NCBI RefSeq assembly: GCF_030450125.1
Contig: NZ_CP123923.1
Span: 992,001-1,056,000, forward strand
Length of the DNA: 64,000 bases
Origin: Streptomyces sp. WP-1
Lineage (GTDB): Bacteria > Actinomycetota > Actinomycetes > Streptomycetales > Streptomycetaceae
Reading direction: 5' to 3'
Positions 43,925-53,070 of this stretch are shown in pieces; within the stretch, counting starts at the first letter, position 1, and every line of letters starts with the position of its first letter. Position numbers and translations under genes: made by a program. The notes under the pieces are model-generated. The model had not been told where the DNA came from and made no database searches. It saw only the letters and a program-made list of their open reading frames with translations.

Positions 43925-44116
43925 ATGTCGATGACGACTGTGGACTCCACCCCGGTCGAACGCGCCCGCTCCCGCGAGACCGTCAAGTATTCCGACCTGG
44001 CTGGATGGGCGAACCACGGCGTGGCCCAGCGGACCCTGGCGATGACCTGCGTCATCTGGCACAACCGGACCATCGGCGCACCCGTCACCAGATCACTGAT
44101 CGCCTACGACCGCTGA
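43925..44116 (+). pseudogene. Transposase remnant with internal deletion
   Basis: 63 codons. The first 27 ('DSTPVERARSRETVKYSDLA' and following) match the DDE-transposase segment that in intact elements continues to YGYCASHSRFFWG; the last 25 ('VIWHNRTIGAPVTRSLIAYD') match the usual C-terminus of the same transposase type. The middle is missing, so the element is inactive. No terminal repeats are evident. The 436-base gap 43849-44284 holds nothing else I can identify. Confidence 0.7.
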
Positions 44117-44284
44117 ACCGCATCGGAACTACTCATCCGGGGGACCGTTCCGCCCCTCCCCCGGGGCGTCGTTACGGCAGCCGGGCGTCCGGCGGCGCGT
44201 CGTGTCCGACTTCCGGGGCCGGTCAGGGGTATGCGGACGATGGCCGTACGGCCATGATCGTGTCAGCCGCCCGAGGAGGAAGCC

Positions 44285-45244
44285 GTGTCCCTGGTCCCGC
44301 CCCCGTTCGACCCGGAACTGGCCGCGTGCCTGGAGTCGCTCGGGGACGCGGCCGCGCCCGGGTTCCGGCTGGAGGATCTCGACGCCGTCCGGCGCGGCAC
44401 CTCACTGGCAGCACCGGACCTCACCCTCGGCGGCACCTTCGAGGTGAGCGAGCACGCGGTGCCCGGTCCGCCGGGTGCCCCCGGGGTCCCGCTGCTGGTC
44501 TGCCGCCCGCGCGGGACGACCGCTCCGCTGCCGGTGCTCTACCACGTGCACGGCGGCGGCATGATGGCCGGCACCGACCGGGCCGGGGTGGAGGTCCCGC
44601 TGGACTGGGCGCGGGAGCTGGGCGCGGTGGTAGTGTCCGTCGACTACCGGCTCGCCCCCGAACACCCGCACCCGGCCCCGGTCGAGGACGTCTACGCGGG
44701 CCTCGTCTGGACCGCCGCGCACACGGCGGAGATCGGCGGCGCCCCGGGTCGCATCGTCGTCGCGGGGGCCAGCGCGGGCGGCGGTCTCGCGGCGGCCGCG
44801 GCGCTGCTCGCCCGGGACCGGCAAGGGCCCTGCCCGCTCGGCCAGTTGCTGATGAGCCCCATGCTGGACGACCGCAACGACACCGTCTCCAGCCGCCAGA
44901 TGACCGGCCGCGGCCTGTGGGACCGCACGGCCAACGACACGGCCTGGACAGCCCTGCTGGGAGCGGACAAGGGCGGCCCGGACGTCTCCGCGTACGCGGC
45001 CCCGGCCCGCGCCGCCGACCTGTCCGGGCTGCCCCCCGCCTATCTCGACGTCGGCTCGGCGGAGACCTTCCGGGACGAGACGGTCGCCCACGCGTCCCGC
45101 CTCTGGGCAGCCGGTGGGCGGGCCGAACTCCATGTCTGGCCCGGCGCGTTCCACGGCTTCGACACCCTCGCCCCGAAGGCCGCCCTGTCCCGCACGGCAC
45201 GCGCCGCCCGACTCGACTGGCTGCGGCGGCTGTTGGCGGGCTGA
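44285..45244 (+). CDS. Alpha/beta hydrolase, HSL-type esterase
   Basis: 319 residues from GTG 44285 with GAGGAGG about six bases upstream. Hormone-sensitive-lipase family: oxyanion motif 'HVHGGGMM' , 'VDYRLAPEHPHPAPVEDVYA', nucleophile elbow 'GASAGGG', Asp in 'DVGSAETFRDE' and catalytic His in 'FHGFD'. Cytoplasmic, no signal peptide. It would hydrolyse short-chain esters or related xenobiotics. No obvious operon partner; the following amidase has its own promoter region. Confidence 0.92.
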   Translation: MSLVPPPFDPELAACLESLGDAAAPGFRLEDLDAVRRGTSLAAPDLTLGGTFEVSEHAVPGPPGAPGVPLLVCRPRGTTAPLPVLYHVHGGGMMAGTDRAGVEVPLDWARELGAVVVSVDYRLAPEHPHPAPVEDVYAGLVWTAAHTAEIGGAPGRIVVAGASAGGGLAAAAALLARDRQGPCPLGQLLMSPMLDDRNDTVSSRQMTGRGLWDRTANDTAWTALLGADKGGPDVSAYAAPARAADLSGLPPAYLDVGSAETFRDETVAHASRLWAAGGRAELHVWPGAFHGFDTLAPKAALSRTARAARLDWLRRLLAG

Positions 45245-45284
45245 GTCAGGAGCCCGGGCGGAAGCCCCTCCCCGGCCCGGCTTG

Positions 45285-45303
45285 TTGACGTTACCGTTCG
45301 GTA
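45285..45303 (+). promoter_or_regulatory. -35 box with adjoining TACCG-N2-CGGTA operator
   Basis: TTGACG at 45285-45290 is followed directly by a dyad TACCG-TT-CGGTA at 45292-45303, upstream of the amidase start. A TetR-type repressor bound here would cover the promoter. No regulator gene is adjacent. Confidence 0.6.
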
Positions 45304-45338
45304 GACCCGTGTCCGGAGCCTCCCGGAGGTATTCGCCC

Positions 45339-46748
45339 ATGACACCGCCCGACCGCTCCCCCGGTCTCGCCGAGTCCGCCCGTGCGCTCGCCGCCGGGGA
45401 GGTGACCTCCCGGACGCTGGTGCAGCGGACCCTGGCCCGGATCGAGGCCAGCTCACCGGTGCTGAACGCCTTCCGCGTCGTGCGCGCCGAGGCCGCGCTC
45501 GCCGAAGCGGACGCCGCCGACCGGGAGTTGGCGGCGGGCGGGCGGCGGCCGCTGCTCGGGGTGCCGGTCGCGGTGAAGGACGACACGGACGTGGCGGGTG
45601 AGCCGACGGCGTTCGGCTGCGCGGGGGACTTCCCGCCGGTGGCCGAGGACGGGGAGGCGGTGCGGCGGCTGCGCGCGGCCGGTGCGGTGATCGTCGGCAA
45701 GACGAACACCTGCGAGCTGGGGCAGTGGCCGTTCACGGAGGGGCGGGCCTTCGGCGACACCCGCAACCCCTGGCACCCCGGGCACACCCCCGGCGGCTCC
45801 TCGGGCGGCTCGGCGGCCGCGGTGGCGGCGGGCCTGGTCCCGGCCGCGCTCGGCTCCGACGGCGCCGGTTCGGTGCGCATACCGGCCGCCTGGACCCGGC
45901 TGATCGGCATCAAGCCGCAGCGCGGCCGCATCTCCACCTGGCCGCGCCCCGACCCGTTCCAGGGGATCACGGTCAACGGCACGCTGGCCCGCACGGTCGC
46001 CGACGCGGCCCTGCTGCTCGACGCGGCGAGCGGCAGCCACGCCCGGGACGTGCACCGGCCGCCCGCGCTGACGGTGGCGGACGCGGTCGGCCGCGACCCC
46101 GGCCGGCTGCGGATCGCGCTGTCCCTGAAGCCGCCGTTCACCGCCGTACCGGCCCGGCTGCATCCGCAGATCCGCGCCCGGGTCACCGAACTCGCCGGGC
46201 AGCTGGCCGCGTTGGGGCACGAGGTGGCGGAGGACGACCCGCCGTACGGGCAGATCGGGCTGGCCTTCGTGCCCCGCGCCACCGCCGGGATCGCCGAACT
46301 GGTCGCCGAGGCCCCCGACCCCGCGCTGCTCGACGCCCGCACCCGGGGCGCGGCCCGGCTCGGCCGGCTGCTCGGCGGGGCCCCGCTGCGGGCGGCCCGG
46401 CACGCGGAGGTGGCGCTGCAACGGCGGATCGGCGCCTTCTTCCGGTCGTACGACGTGATCCTCGCCCCGACCACGGCGGCGCCCCCGCCCCGTATCGGCG
46501 CGCTGTACGGGCTCGGCGGGGCGGCCACGGACCGGGCGATGATCGGCGCGTGTCCCTATGCGTGGCCCTGGAATGTGCTGGGCTGGCCGGGGGTCAACGT
46601 GCCCGCCGGGTTCGCCGGGGACGGGCTGCCGGTGGGGGCGCAGCTGCTCGGGCCCGCGGGCAGCGAACCGCTGCTGGTGTCGCTCGCGGCGCAGTTGGAG
46701 GCGGAGTTGCGCTGGCACGAGCGGTGGCCGCCGGAACCGGCCGGGTGA
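45339..46748 (+). CDS. Amidase-signature enzyme
   Basis: 469 residues from ATG 45339, with GGAGG twelve bases upstream; the frame is open earlier without support. Amidase-signature family catalytic triad: Lys in 'VAVKDDTDVAG', cis-Ser and nucleophile Ser in 'GGSSGGSAAAVAAG', and 'GSDGAGSVRIPAAW'. It hydrolyses an amide to the acid and ammonia; substrate cannot be inferred. Not a GatA, because no gatB or gatC is near and it stands alone downstream of an esterase. Confidence 0.92.
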   Translation: MTPPDRSPGLAESARALAAGEVTSRTLVQRTLARIEASSPVLNAFRVVRAEAALAEADAADRELAAGGRRPLLGVPVAVKDDTDVAGEPTAFGCAGDFPPVAEDGEAVRRLRAAGAVIVGKTNTCELGQWPFTEGRAFGDTRNPWHPGHTPGGSSGGSAAAVAAGLVPAALGSDGAGSVRIPAAWTRLIGIKPQRGRISTWPRPDPFQGITVNGTLARTVADAALLLDAASGSHARDVHRPPALTVADAVGRDPGRLRIALSLKPPFTAVPARLHPQIRARVTELAGQLAALGHEVAEDDPPYGQIGLAFVPRATAGIAELVAEAPDPALLDARTRGAARLGRLLGGAPLRAARHAEVALQRRIGAFFRSYDVILAPTTAAPPPRIGALYGLGGAATDRAMIGACPYAWPWNVLGWPGVNVPAGFAGDGLPVGAQLLGPAGSEPLLVSLAAQLEAELRWHERWPPEPAG

Positions 46749-47023
46749 GAGTGCTCGGCGCGGGCGCCCCGGACGCGCCCCGGCCGGTCGCCTCGCCGAG
46801 GGCGCCCTGGTGTTGCCGCCGCGCCGGTTCCACCCGCGGCATCGGCGCCGGTGAGCGACGCCTGGCCCGTCTCACCGCGCACAACCGCCGCCCCGGTGTG
46901 GGCGTCACCGCCCGGCCCGCCGACGGACCGTCCCGGCCCATATCCGGACCGACCCGGACAGGGCTCAACCGGGATACGACAGGCGCCCGTCACCCCTGCG
47001 GGACGTGCCACTAGGGTGCCCCC

Positions 47024-47476
47024 GTGAGCACGTTTACCGACACCGATGAGAACGTCCCCGGCCGCCGCGGGCCGCACGCCACCGCCGAGGCCGACCCGCG
47101 CGAGGTCGGCCGGGTGCGCACCGAGTACTCCCCTGCCCACGACGGCGACCCGGACCCCGGCGAGATCGTGTGGACCTGGGTGCCGTTCGAGGAGAACGAC
47201 GGCCGGGGCAAGGACCGCCCGGTGCTGGTCGTCGCCCGCGAGGCGGCGGGCACCTTCCTGGCCGTGCAGCTCTCCAGCAAGCGGCACGACGGCGACCGGG
47301 AGTGGGTGGCCGTCGGCAGCGGCCCCTGGGACCGCTCGGGCCGGGACTCCTGGGTGGACGTGGACCGGGTACTGCGCCTCCACGAGGACGGCATGCGCCG
47401 CGAGGCCTGCGCCCTGGACCGGATGCGGTTCAACCTGGTCCGGCAGCGGCTGCGCGAGCGGTACGGCTGGACCTGA
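47024..47476 (+). CDS. PemK/MazF-family toxin-like protein
   Basis: 150 residues from GTG 47024. After a 45-residue charged N-terminal extension the PemK-like domain begins at 'GEIVWTWVPFEENDGRGKDR', followed by 'PVLVVAR', 'LSSKRHDG' and 'WVDVDRVLRL', the usual strands of these endoribonucleases. No antitoxin gene is adjacent, so this is an orphan; such solitary PemK proteins are frequent in Streptomyces. Toxicity is therefore doubtful. The 275 bases upstream of it contain no recognised feature. Confidence 0.78.
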   Translation: MSTFTDTDENVPGRRGPHATAEADPREVGRVRTEYSPAHDGDPDPGEIVWTWVPFEENDGRGKDRPVLVVAREAAGTFLAVQLSSKRHDGDREWVAVGSGPWDRSGRDSWVDVDRVLRLHEDGMRREACALDRMRFNLVRQRLRERYGWT

Positions 47477-47563
47477 CGGCCGACGGGCGAGAGGGGCGGG
47501 CCCCGGCTCACCGGGACAGGCGCCCATGAGCGCCGACGCCGGGCCGGGACCGCCCCGCCCGCC

Positions 47564-48385
47564 TCACACCCCGGCCGACGCGAACGCTCGTACGAATGCT
47601 TCCCGGACCGTCGTCCCGGGCGTCCGGTCCAGCACCCCGAACACGATCTGCTCGAACGTCCGCTCGAAGCGGCCCCCGGCGCCGAGCAGCTTCCGGAACG
47701 CGCCCGCGACCTGCGCCGGATCGTTCTGGAAGACGCCGCAGCCCCAGGCGCCCAGCACCAGCCTGCGGTACCCATGGGCCGCGGCGGTCTCCAGGACCCG
47801 CTCGGCGCGGGTCGCGAGGGCGGCCGGGATCTCGGCGGCGCGTCCGGGTGCCGTACGCCGCAGGACGCCCGCGTTCGGCGCGGCGGCGGTCAGGAAACCC
47901 ACCTGGCAGGGCTCGGCGAGGAGCCGGCCCCGGTCGTCGCGGAAGACGGGGACGCCGGGGCTGTGGATCACCCGGTCGGAGTAGAGCGGATCCCGGTCGG
48001 CGCGGTGATGGTCGTAGAACTCCCTGGCTTCCAGCAGGCAGGTGTACAGCGCGGAGGCGCGGCACAGGGCCTCTTCCTGGGCCTGGGCGCCGTTCAGACA
48101 GCCGCCGCCGGGATTTCTCGCCGAGGCGAAGTTCAGGACGGCGACCGGCGCGTCGGCCAGCCGCCGGGCCGCCTCCGTGCTGCTCTCGCCGGTCACCTCG
48201 ACGACCGTGTCCAGGCCGGGCGGCGAGGGCACCGGAACCGGCCCGGGGCCGTACGTCCGGGTGCCGGTCCGGGCGGCGGCCGTCGCGTCCGCGAGGGGCA
48301 CCTCCCGGCCGTCCGGGGCCCGGTAGCGGCCCGCGGCCACGATCTGTTCCGTCTCTGAGGCGATTCCGCGCAGACGCGCGCTCAT
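47564..48385 (-). CDS. TIGR02452-family PARG-like protein
   Basis: 273 residues, ATG 48385. The microbial-type PARG (poly/mono ADP-ribose glycohydrolase) signature, a Gly triplet followed by Gln-Glu-Glu, is visible as 'NPGGGCLNGAQAQEEALCRA' (about residues 91-110); 'RLVLGAWGCGVFQNDP' near residue 208 is the second ADP-ribose-binding loop. It should remove ADP-ribose from proteins or nucleic acids, or bind ADP-ribose. It is convergent with the PemK-like gene and divergent from egtA; no ADP-ribosyltransferase is nearby. Confidence 0.9.
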   Translation of the reverse strand: MSARLRGIASETEQIVAAGRYRAPDGREVPLADATAAARTGTRTYGPGPVPVPSPPGLDTVVEVTGESSTEAARRLADAPVAVLNFASARNPGGGCLNGAQAQEEALCRASALYTCLLEAREFYDHHRADRDPLYSDRVIHSPGVPVFRDDRGRLLAEPCQVGFLTAAAPNAGVLRRTAPGRAAEIPAALATRAERVLETAAAHGYRRLVLGAWGCGVFQNDPAQVAGAFRKLLGAGGRFERTFEQIVFGVLDRTPGTTVREAFVRAFASAGV

Positions 48386-48660
48386 GGCGCCACCCCCGTG
48401 GACGCCATGACCGCGGCCCGCGCGGCCTCCCCCGTTGTGCTCATACGGTCATCCTGGGTGATGCTGGTGGGGCGGTGCAACGGAGTTTCCCGGCCCCGGA
48501 ATCCGCCGCGAACGCACGCGGTCACGACGACGACCGGTCGGGAACGCCCGGGAGGGCGCTCTTGTGCGATCCGGCACGAGGGTCTTGGCTGGTACGAGTG
48601 CCGGGCCGGCCGACCGAACGCCGGACCGCAGACATGGTGGAATCTCAGGAGGATCCCGAC

Positions 48661-49995
48661 ATGTCCGATGCGACGGACGAGGGTGGCGACTGTACGGGGC
48701 ACCGTACGGCCGTCACCGAGGCCGAGGTGGACGCCCTGGTCCAGGGCATCTGCTTCAAGAACGGCCCGCCCCGCACCCTCGGTGTGGAGCTGGAGTGGCT
48801 CATCCATGAGCGGGACCTGCCGCAGCGTCCCGTGCCACCCGAACGACTGCGCGCGGCCCACGCCGCCGTGCGTGCCCTGCCCCTCGGTTCGGCGTTCACC
48901 GTCGAACCCGGCGGCCAGCTGGAGCTGAGTTCGCCGCCCGCCGCCTCCCTGATGGAGTGCGTCGGCACCGTCTCCGCCGACCTCGCGGCCGTCCGCGCCG
49001 TCCTCGACGCGCAGGGCCTCGCCCTCGTCGGTCTCGGCCATGATCCCTTCCACGTCCCGGACCGGTTCCTGCGCGAGCCGCGCTACGACGCGATGGAGAC
49101 CTGCCTGGACCGCACCGGACCGGCCGGCCGGCACATGATGCGCGCCTCCGCCTCCGTGCAGGTCTGCGTGGACGCGGGCCACGAGGAGCCGGGCCCGCTG
49201 GGGCACGGGCGGCGCTGGTGGCTGGCGCACCAGCTGGGCGCGGTCCTGGTGGCCGCGTTCGCCAACTCCCCGCTGATCGGCCGGCTGCCGACCGGCTGGC
49301 TGTCCACCCGACAGCTGATGTGGGCGCGGATCGGTGCCGACCGGGCGGGCGCGCCGCCGCTGCACGAGGAGCCGCGGTCCGCGTGGGCCCGGCATGTGCT
49401 GGACGCCCCGGTGATGTGCGTGCGCCGGGACGGCGGGCCCTGGGAGGTGCCCGAGGGGCTGACCTTCCGGGAGTGGACGCGCGGGCAGGGGCCCCGGCCG
49501 CCCACCCGGGCGGACCTCGACTACCACCTGACGACCCTGTTCCCGCCGGTCAGACCGCGTGGCCATCTGGAGCTTCGGATGATCGACGCGCAGCCGGGCG
49601 AGGACGGCTGGATCGTGCCGCTCGCGGTGACGGCGGCGCTCTTCGACGATCCGCAGGCCGCCGAGACCGCCTACCGGTGTGTGAAGCCCCTGGCCGAGCG
49701 GGCTCTGAACCTGCCGGCCCCGCACAATCCGCTGTGGAGCGACGCGGCCCGGCTCGGGCTCGCCGATCCGGAGCTGCGGGAGGCGGCCGCCGCCTGTTTC
49801 GCGGCGGCGCTGGACGCGCTGCCCCGGCTCGGTGCCGGCGCCGAGGTGACGGACGCCGTTGCGGGGTACCTGGAGCGCTATGTCGCCCGGGGCCGCTGTC
49901 CGGCCGACGATCTGCTGGACGCGCTGCCCGGCATCCGTACCGGCCCGGCCGGGAGCGGCCCCGCCGCCCAGGGCAGGAAGGACATCCCCTCATGA
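48661..49995 (+). CDS. egtA: Ergothioneine biosynthesis glutamate-cysteine ligase EgtA
   Basis: 444 residues from ATG 48661, six bases after AGGAGG; an upstream ATG at 48634 is in frame but lacks this site. Glutamate-cysteine ligase family 2: 'TLGVELEWLIHERD' (about 40-53) and 'GHLELRMIDAQPG' carry the conserved Glu and Arg residues. It makes gamma-glutamylcysteine, the sulfur donor for EgtB. First gene of egtABCD, which is tightly coupled by overlaps. The 275-base gap upstream, shared with the divergent PARG-like gene, shows no clear operator. Confidence 0.93.
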   Translation: MSDATDEGGDCTGHRTAVTEAEVDALVQGICFKNGPPRTLGVELEWLIHERDLPQRPVPPERLRAAHAAVRALPLGSAFTVEPGGQLELSSPPAASLMECVGTVSADLAAVRAVLDAQGLALVGLGHDPFHVPDRFLREPRYDAMETCLDRTGPAGRHMMRASASVQVCVDAGHEEPGPLGHGRRWWLAHQLGAVLVAAFANSPLIGRLPTGWLSTRQLMWARIGADRAGAPPLHEEPRSAWARHVLDAPVMCVRRDGGPWEVPEGLTFREWTRGQGPRPPTRADLDYHLTTLFPPVRPRGHLELRMIDAQPGEDGWIVPLAVTAALFDDPQAAETAYRCVKPLAERALNLPAPHNPLWSDAARLGLADPELREAAAACFAAALDALPRLGAGAEVTDAVAGYLERYVARGRCPADDLLDALPGIRTGPAGSGPAAQGRKDIPS

Positions 49996-51329
49996 CCGCC
50001 CCCGAGGCCGAGGCCACCACCGCGGAGCCGGACACCGAGGCGCTGCGCGAGCGCGCGCTGGCCTCGCTCACCACCGCCCGGGACCGCACCACCCTGCTGA
50101 CCACGTGCGTGGACGAACCCGATCTCACCGCGCAGCACTCGCCGTTGATGTCCCCGCTGGTGTGGGACCTCGCGCACATCGGCAACCAGGAGGAGCTGTG
50201 GCTGCTGCGGACGGTCGGCGGACGGGAGGCGATGCGTCCCGAGATCGACGGCCTGTACGACGCCTTCGAGCATCCGCGCGCGGAGCGGCCCTCGCTGCCG
50301 CTGCTGCCGCCCGCGGAGGCCCGGCACTACGCGGCCGAGGTGCGCGGCCGGGTCATGGACGTACTGGAGTCCGCCGATCTGAGCGGCACCCGGCTGACCG
50401 AGGCCGGGTTCGCCTTCGGGATGGTCGCGCAGCACGAACAGCAGCACGACGAGACGATGCTGATCACCCATCAGCTGCGCACGGGTCCGGCGGTGCTGAC
50501 CGCGCCGGACCCGGAGCCGGGCCCGCCGTTCACGGGCCCGGCCGAAGTCCTGGTCCCCGGTGGCCCGTTCACCATGGGCACCTCGGCCGAACCGTGGGCG
50601 CTGGACAACGAACGCCCGGCGCATCCACGGGAGGTGGCGCCGTTCTGGATCGACACCACCCCGGTGACGAACGCGGCGTACCAGGCGTTCATCGAGGACG
50701 GCGGCTACGACACCGAGCGCTGGTGGGCGCCCGAGGGCTGGGCGCACATCCGGCGGAGCGGCATCGACGCGCCGCTGTTCTGGCGCCGGGAGGGCGAGCG
50801 CTGGCTGCGCCGCCGCTTCGGCACCACCGAGGTGGTGCCGCCGGACCAGCCGGTGCTGCATGTGTGCTGGTACGAGGCCGACGCGTACGCCCGCTGGGCC
50901 GGGCGCCGGCTGCCCACCGAGGCGGAGTGGGAGAAGGCCGCCCGGCACGACCCGGCCACCGGCCGCTCCCGGCGCTACCCCTGGGGCGACGCCGACCCGG
51001 GCCCCGAGCACGCCAATCTCGGCCAGCGGCACCTGGGCCCCGCCCCGGCCGGCAGCTACCCGGCGGGGGAATCACCGCTCGGGGTACGGCAGTTGATCGG
51101 CGACGTGTGGGAGTGGACGGCGAGCGACTTCCTGCCGTACCCGGGGTTCCGGGCGTTCCCGTACAAGGAGTACTCGGAGGTGTTCTTCGGGTCCGAGCAC
51201 AAGGTGCTGCGCGGCGGTTCGTTCGCCGTGGACCCGGTGGCCTGCCGGGGCACCTTCCGCAACTGGGACTATCCGATCCGGCGGCAGATCTTCTCCGGTT
51301 TCCGCACCGCCCGTTCGGAGAGCGCCTGA
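49992..51329 (+). CDS. egtB: Ergothioneine sulfoxide synthase EgtB
   Basis: 445 residues, ATG 49992 (four-base overlap with egtA). N-terminal DinB-like domain with iron ligands His62 ('DLAHIGN'), His148 and His152 ('HEQQHDE'); C-terminal formylglycine-generating-enzyme-like domain ('VPGGPFTMGT', 'RLPTEAEWEKAARHD', 'GDVWEWTASDF', 'KVLRGGSFAVDP'). It is an iron-dependent, oxygen-using enzyme that joins gamma-glutamylcysteine to N-alpha-trimethylhistidine as a sulfoxide. Confidence 0.96.
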   Translation: MTAPEAEATTAEPDTEALRERALASLTTARDRTTLLTTCVDEPDLTAQHSPLMSPLVWDLAHIGNQEELWLLRTVGGREAMRPEIDGLYDAFEHPRAERPSLPLLPPAEARHYAAEVRGRVMDVLESADLSGTRLTEAGFAFGMVAQHEQQHDETMLITHQLRTGPAVLTAPDPEPGPPFTGPAEVLVPGGPFTMGTSAEPWALDNERPAHPREVAPFWIDTTPVTNAAYQAFIEDGGYDTERWWAPEGWAHIRRSGIDAPLFWRREGERWLRRRFGTTEVVPPDQPVLHVCWYEADAYARWAGRRLPTEAEWEKAARHDPATGRSRRYPWGDADPGPEHANLGQRHLGPAPAGSYPAGESPLGVRQLIGDVWEWTASDFLPYPGFRAFPYKEYSEVFFGSEHKVLRGGSFAVDPVACRGTFRNWDYPIRRQIFSGFRTARSESA

Positions 51330-52108
51330 TGTGCCGTCATCTCGCCTATGTGGGTCCGGAGTTGCCACTGGAACGGCTGCTGACGGAGCCCCCGCACAGC
51401 CTGTTCCGGCAGTCGTGGGCGCCCAGGCGGCAGCGGTACGGGACGGTCAACGCCGATGGCTTCGGCGTCGGTTGGTACGCCCCCGGTGATCCCGAGCCCG
51501 CCCGTTACCGGCGGGCCGGGCCGATCTGGGCCGACTTGTCCTTCACCGATCTGGCCCGGGTGGTGCGCTCCGGCGCGGTGCTCGCCGCCGTACGGGACGC
51601 CACCCTCGCGGGGGCGGACGCCGAGGCCGCGGCGGCGCCGTTCGCCGCGGGGCGCCGGCTGTTCAGCCACAACGGGGCGGTCGCGGGCTGGCCGGACGCG
51701 GCGGCGCCCCTGGTGACCACGCTGCCCCCGGTGGACCTGCTGTCGCTGCCCGCGCGCACCGACTCGGCGTTCGTCTGGGCCCTGGTGCTGCACCGGCTGC
51801 GCACCGGGGCGAGCCCGGAGCGGGCCCTCGCGGAGACGGTGCGCGAGGTGGCACGAGCCGCCCCCGCCTCCCGGCTGAACCTGCTGCTGACGGACGGCAC
51901 CACCATCGCGGCCACCGCCTGGGGCGACAGCCTCTGGTACCGCGCGGAGCCCGGCCGGGGCACGGTCGTCGCCTCCGAGCCCTACGACGACGACCCGCTG
52001 TGGCGGGAGGTCCCCGACCGCACCGTGCTCACCGCGGACAGCACCGGTGTGCTGCTCGCCCCGGCGGCGCGACCGGCCGCCGTACCCCCTAAGGAGCCCT
52101 GCACGTGA
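51329..52108 (+). CDS. egtC: Ergothioneine biosynthesis amidohydrolase EgtC
   Basis: 259 residues, ATG 51329 in a TGATG overlap. The N-terminus is Met-Cys, so Cys2 becomes the nucleophile of this class II glutamine-amidotransferase-like (Ntn) hydrolase. 'NADGFGVGWYAPG' and 'RLFSHNGAVAGW' are the expected substrate-binding segments. It removes the gamma-glutamyl group from the EgtB product. Confidence 0.95.
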   Translation: MCRHLAYVGPELPLERLLTEPPHSLFRQSWAPRRQRYGTVNADGFGVGWYAPGDPEPARYRRAGPIWADLSFTDLARVVRSGAVLAAVRDATLAGADAEAAAAPFAAGRRLFSHNGAVAGWPDAAAPLVTTLPPVDLLSLPARTDSAFVWALVLHRLRTGASPERALAETVREVARAAPASRLNLLLTDGTTIAATAWGDSLWYRAEPGRGTVVASEPYDDDPLWREVPDRTVLTADSTGVLLAPAARPAAVPPKEPCT

Positions 52109-53067
52109 GCCCTCTGCACGTCACCCGCACCCTCCCCGAGGACGCGACGGAGGCCGCGCTGCGCGCCGATGTCGAACACGGCCTGACCGACGACCCCAAG
52201 TGGCTGCCGCCGAAGTGGTTCTACGACGCCCGGGGCAGCGAACTCTTCGACCGGATCACCGAGTTGCCCGAGTACTACCCCACCCGGGCCGAGCGGGAGA
52301 TCCTGGCCGCCCGCTCCGGTGAGATCGCCGCCGCGAGCGGGGCCCGGACGCTGGTCGAGCTGGGCTCGGGATCCTCGGAGAAGACCCGCTATCTGCTCGA
52401 CGCCCTCACCTCGCTCGCCGCGTACGTCCCGGTCGACGTCAGCGAGAGCGCCCTCACCCAGGCCGGGCGGGCGCTCATCGCGGAGCGCCCGGACCTGGAC
52501 GTGCACGCGCTGATCGCCGACTTCACCGCGCCGCTCGACCTGCCCGCCACGCCGGGCCCCCGGCTGGTGGCGTTCCTCGGCGGCACCATCGGCAATCTGC
52601 TGCCCGCCGAGCGCGCCGCGTTCCTCGCCTCGGTGCGCGCCCTGCTCGAACCCGGCGACGGCCTGCTGCTCGGCACCGACCTGGTCAAGGACGAGGAGGT
52701 GCTGGTGCGGGCGTACGACGACGCGGCCGGGGTGACGGCCGCGTTCGACAAGAACGTGCTGAACGTCGTCAACCGCGAACTGGGCGCCGACTTCGACCCG
52801 GACGCCTTCGAGCACGTGGCGCTGTGGGACGCCCGCCGCGAGTGGATCGAGATGCGTCTGCGCGCGCGCACCGCCCAGACGGTGAAGGTCCCCGCGCTGG
52901 GCCTCGCGGTCGAGTTCGCGCCGGGCGAGGAGCTGCGCACCGAGGTGTCGGCGAAGTTCCGCAAGGACGGGGTGAGCCGGGAACTGGCCGCCGCCGGGCT
53001 CGGGTTGACCCATTGGTGGACCGATGAGCAGGACCGGTTCGCGCTGTCGCTGAGCGTGGCGCGGTGA
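52105..53067 (+). CDS. egtD: L-histidine N-alpha-methyltransferase EgtD
   Basis: 320 residues from GTG 52105 (GTGA overlap with egtC). SAM-binding 'VELGSGSSEKTRYLLDAL' (about 77-94), 'YVPVDVSE', and the EgtD-specific 'FLGGTIGNLLP' and C-terminal 'EVSAKF' with conserved Glu. It trimethylates histidine to hercynine, the first committed step. EgtE is not in the window, as is usual for Streptomyces. It converges on the solute-binding-protein gene with only three bases between the stops. Confidence 0.96.
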   Translation: MSPLHVTRTLPEDATEAALRADVEHGLTDDPKWLPPKWFYDARGSELFDRITELPEYYPTRAEREILAARSGEIAAASGARTLVELGSGSSEKTRYLLDALTSLAAYVPVDVSESALTQAGRALIAERPDLDVHALIADFTAPLDLPATPGPRLVAFLGGTIGNLLPAERAAFLASVRALLEPGDGLLLGTDLVKDEEVLVRAYDDAAGVTAAFDKNVLNVVNRELGADFDPDAFEHVALWDARREWIEMRLRARTAQTVKVPALGLAVEFAPGEELRTEVSAKFRKDGVSRELAAAGLGLTHWWTDEQDRFALSLSVAR

Positions 53068-53070
53068 GCA

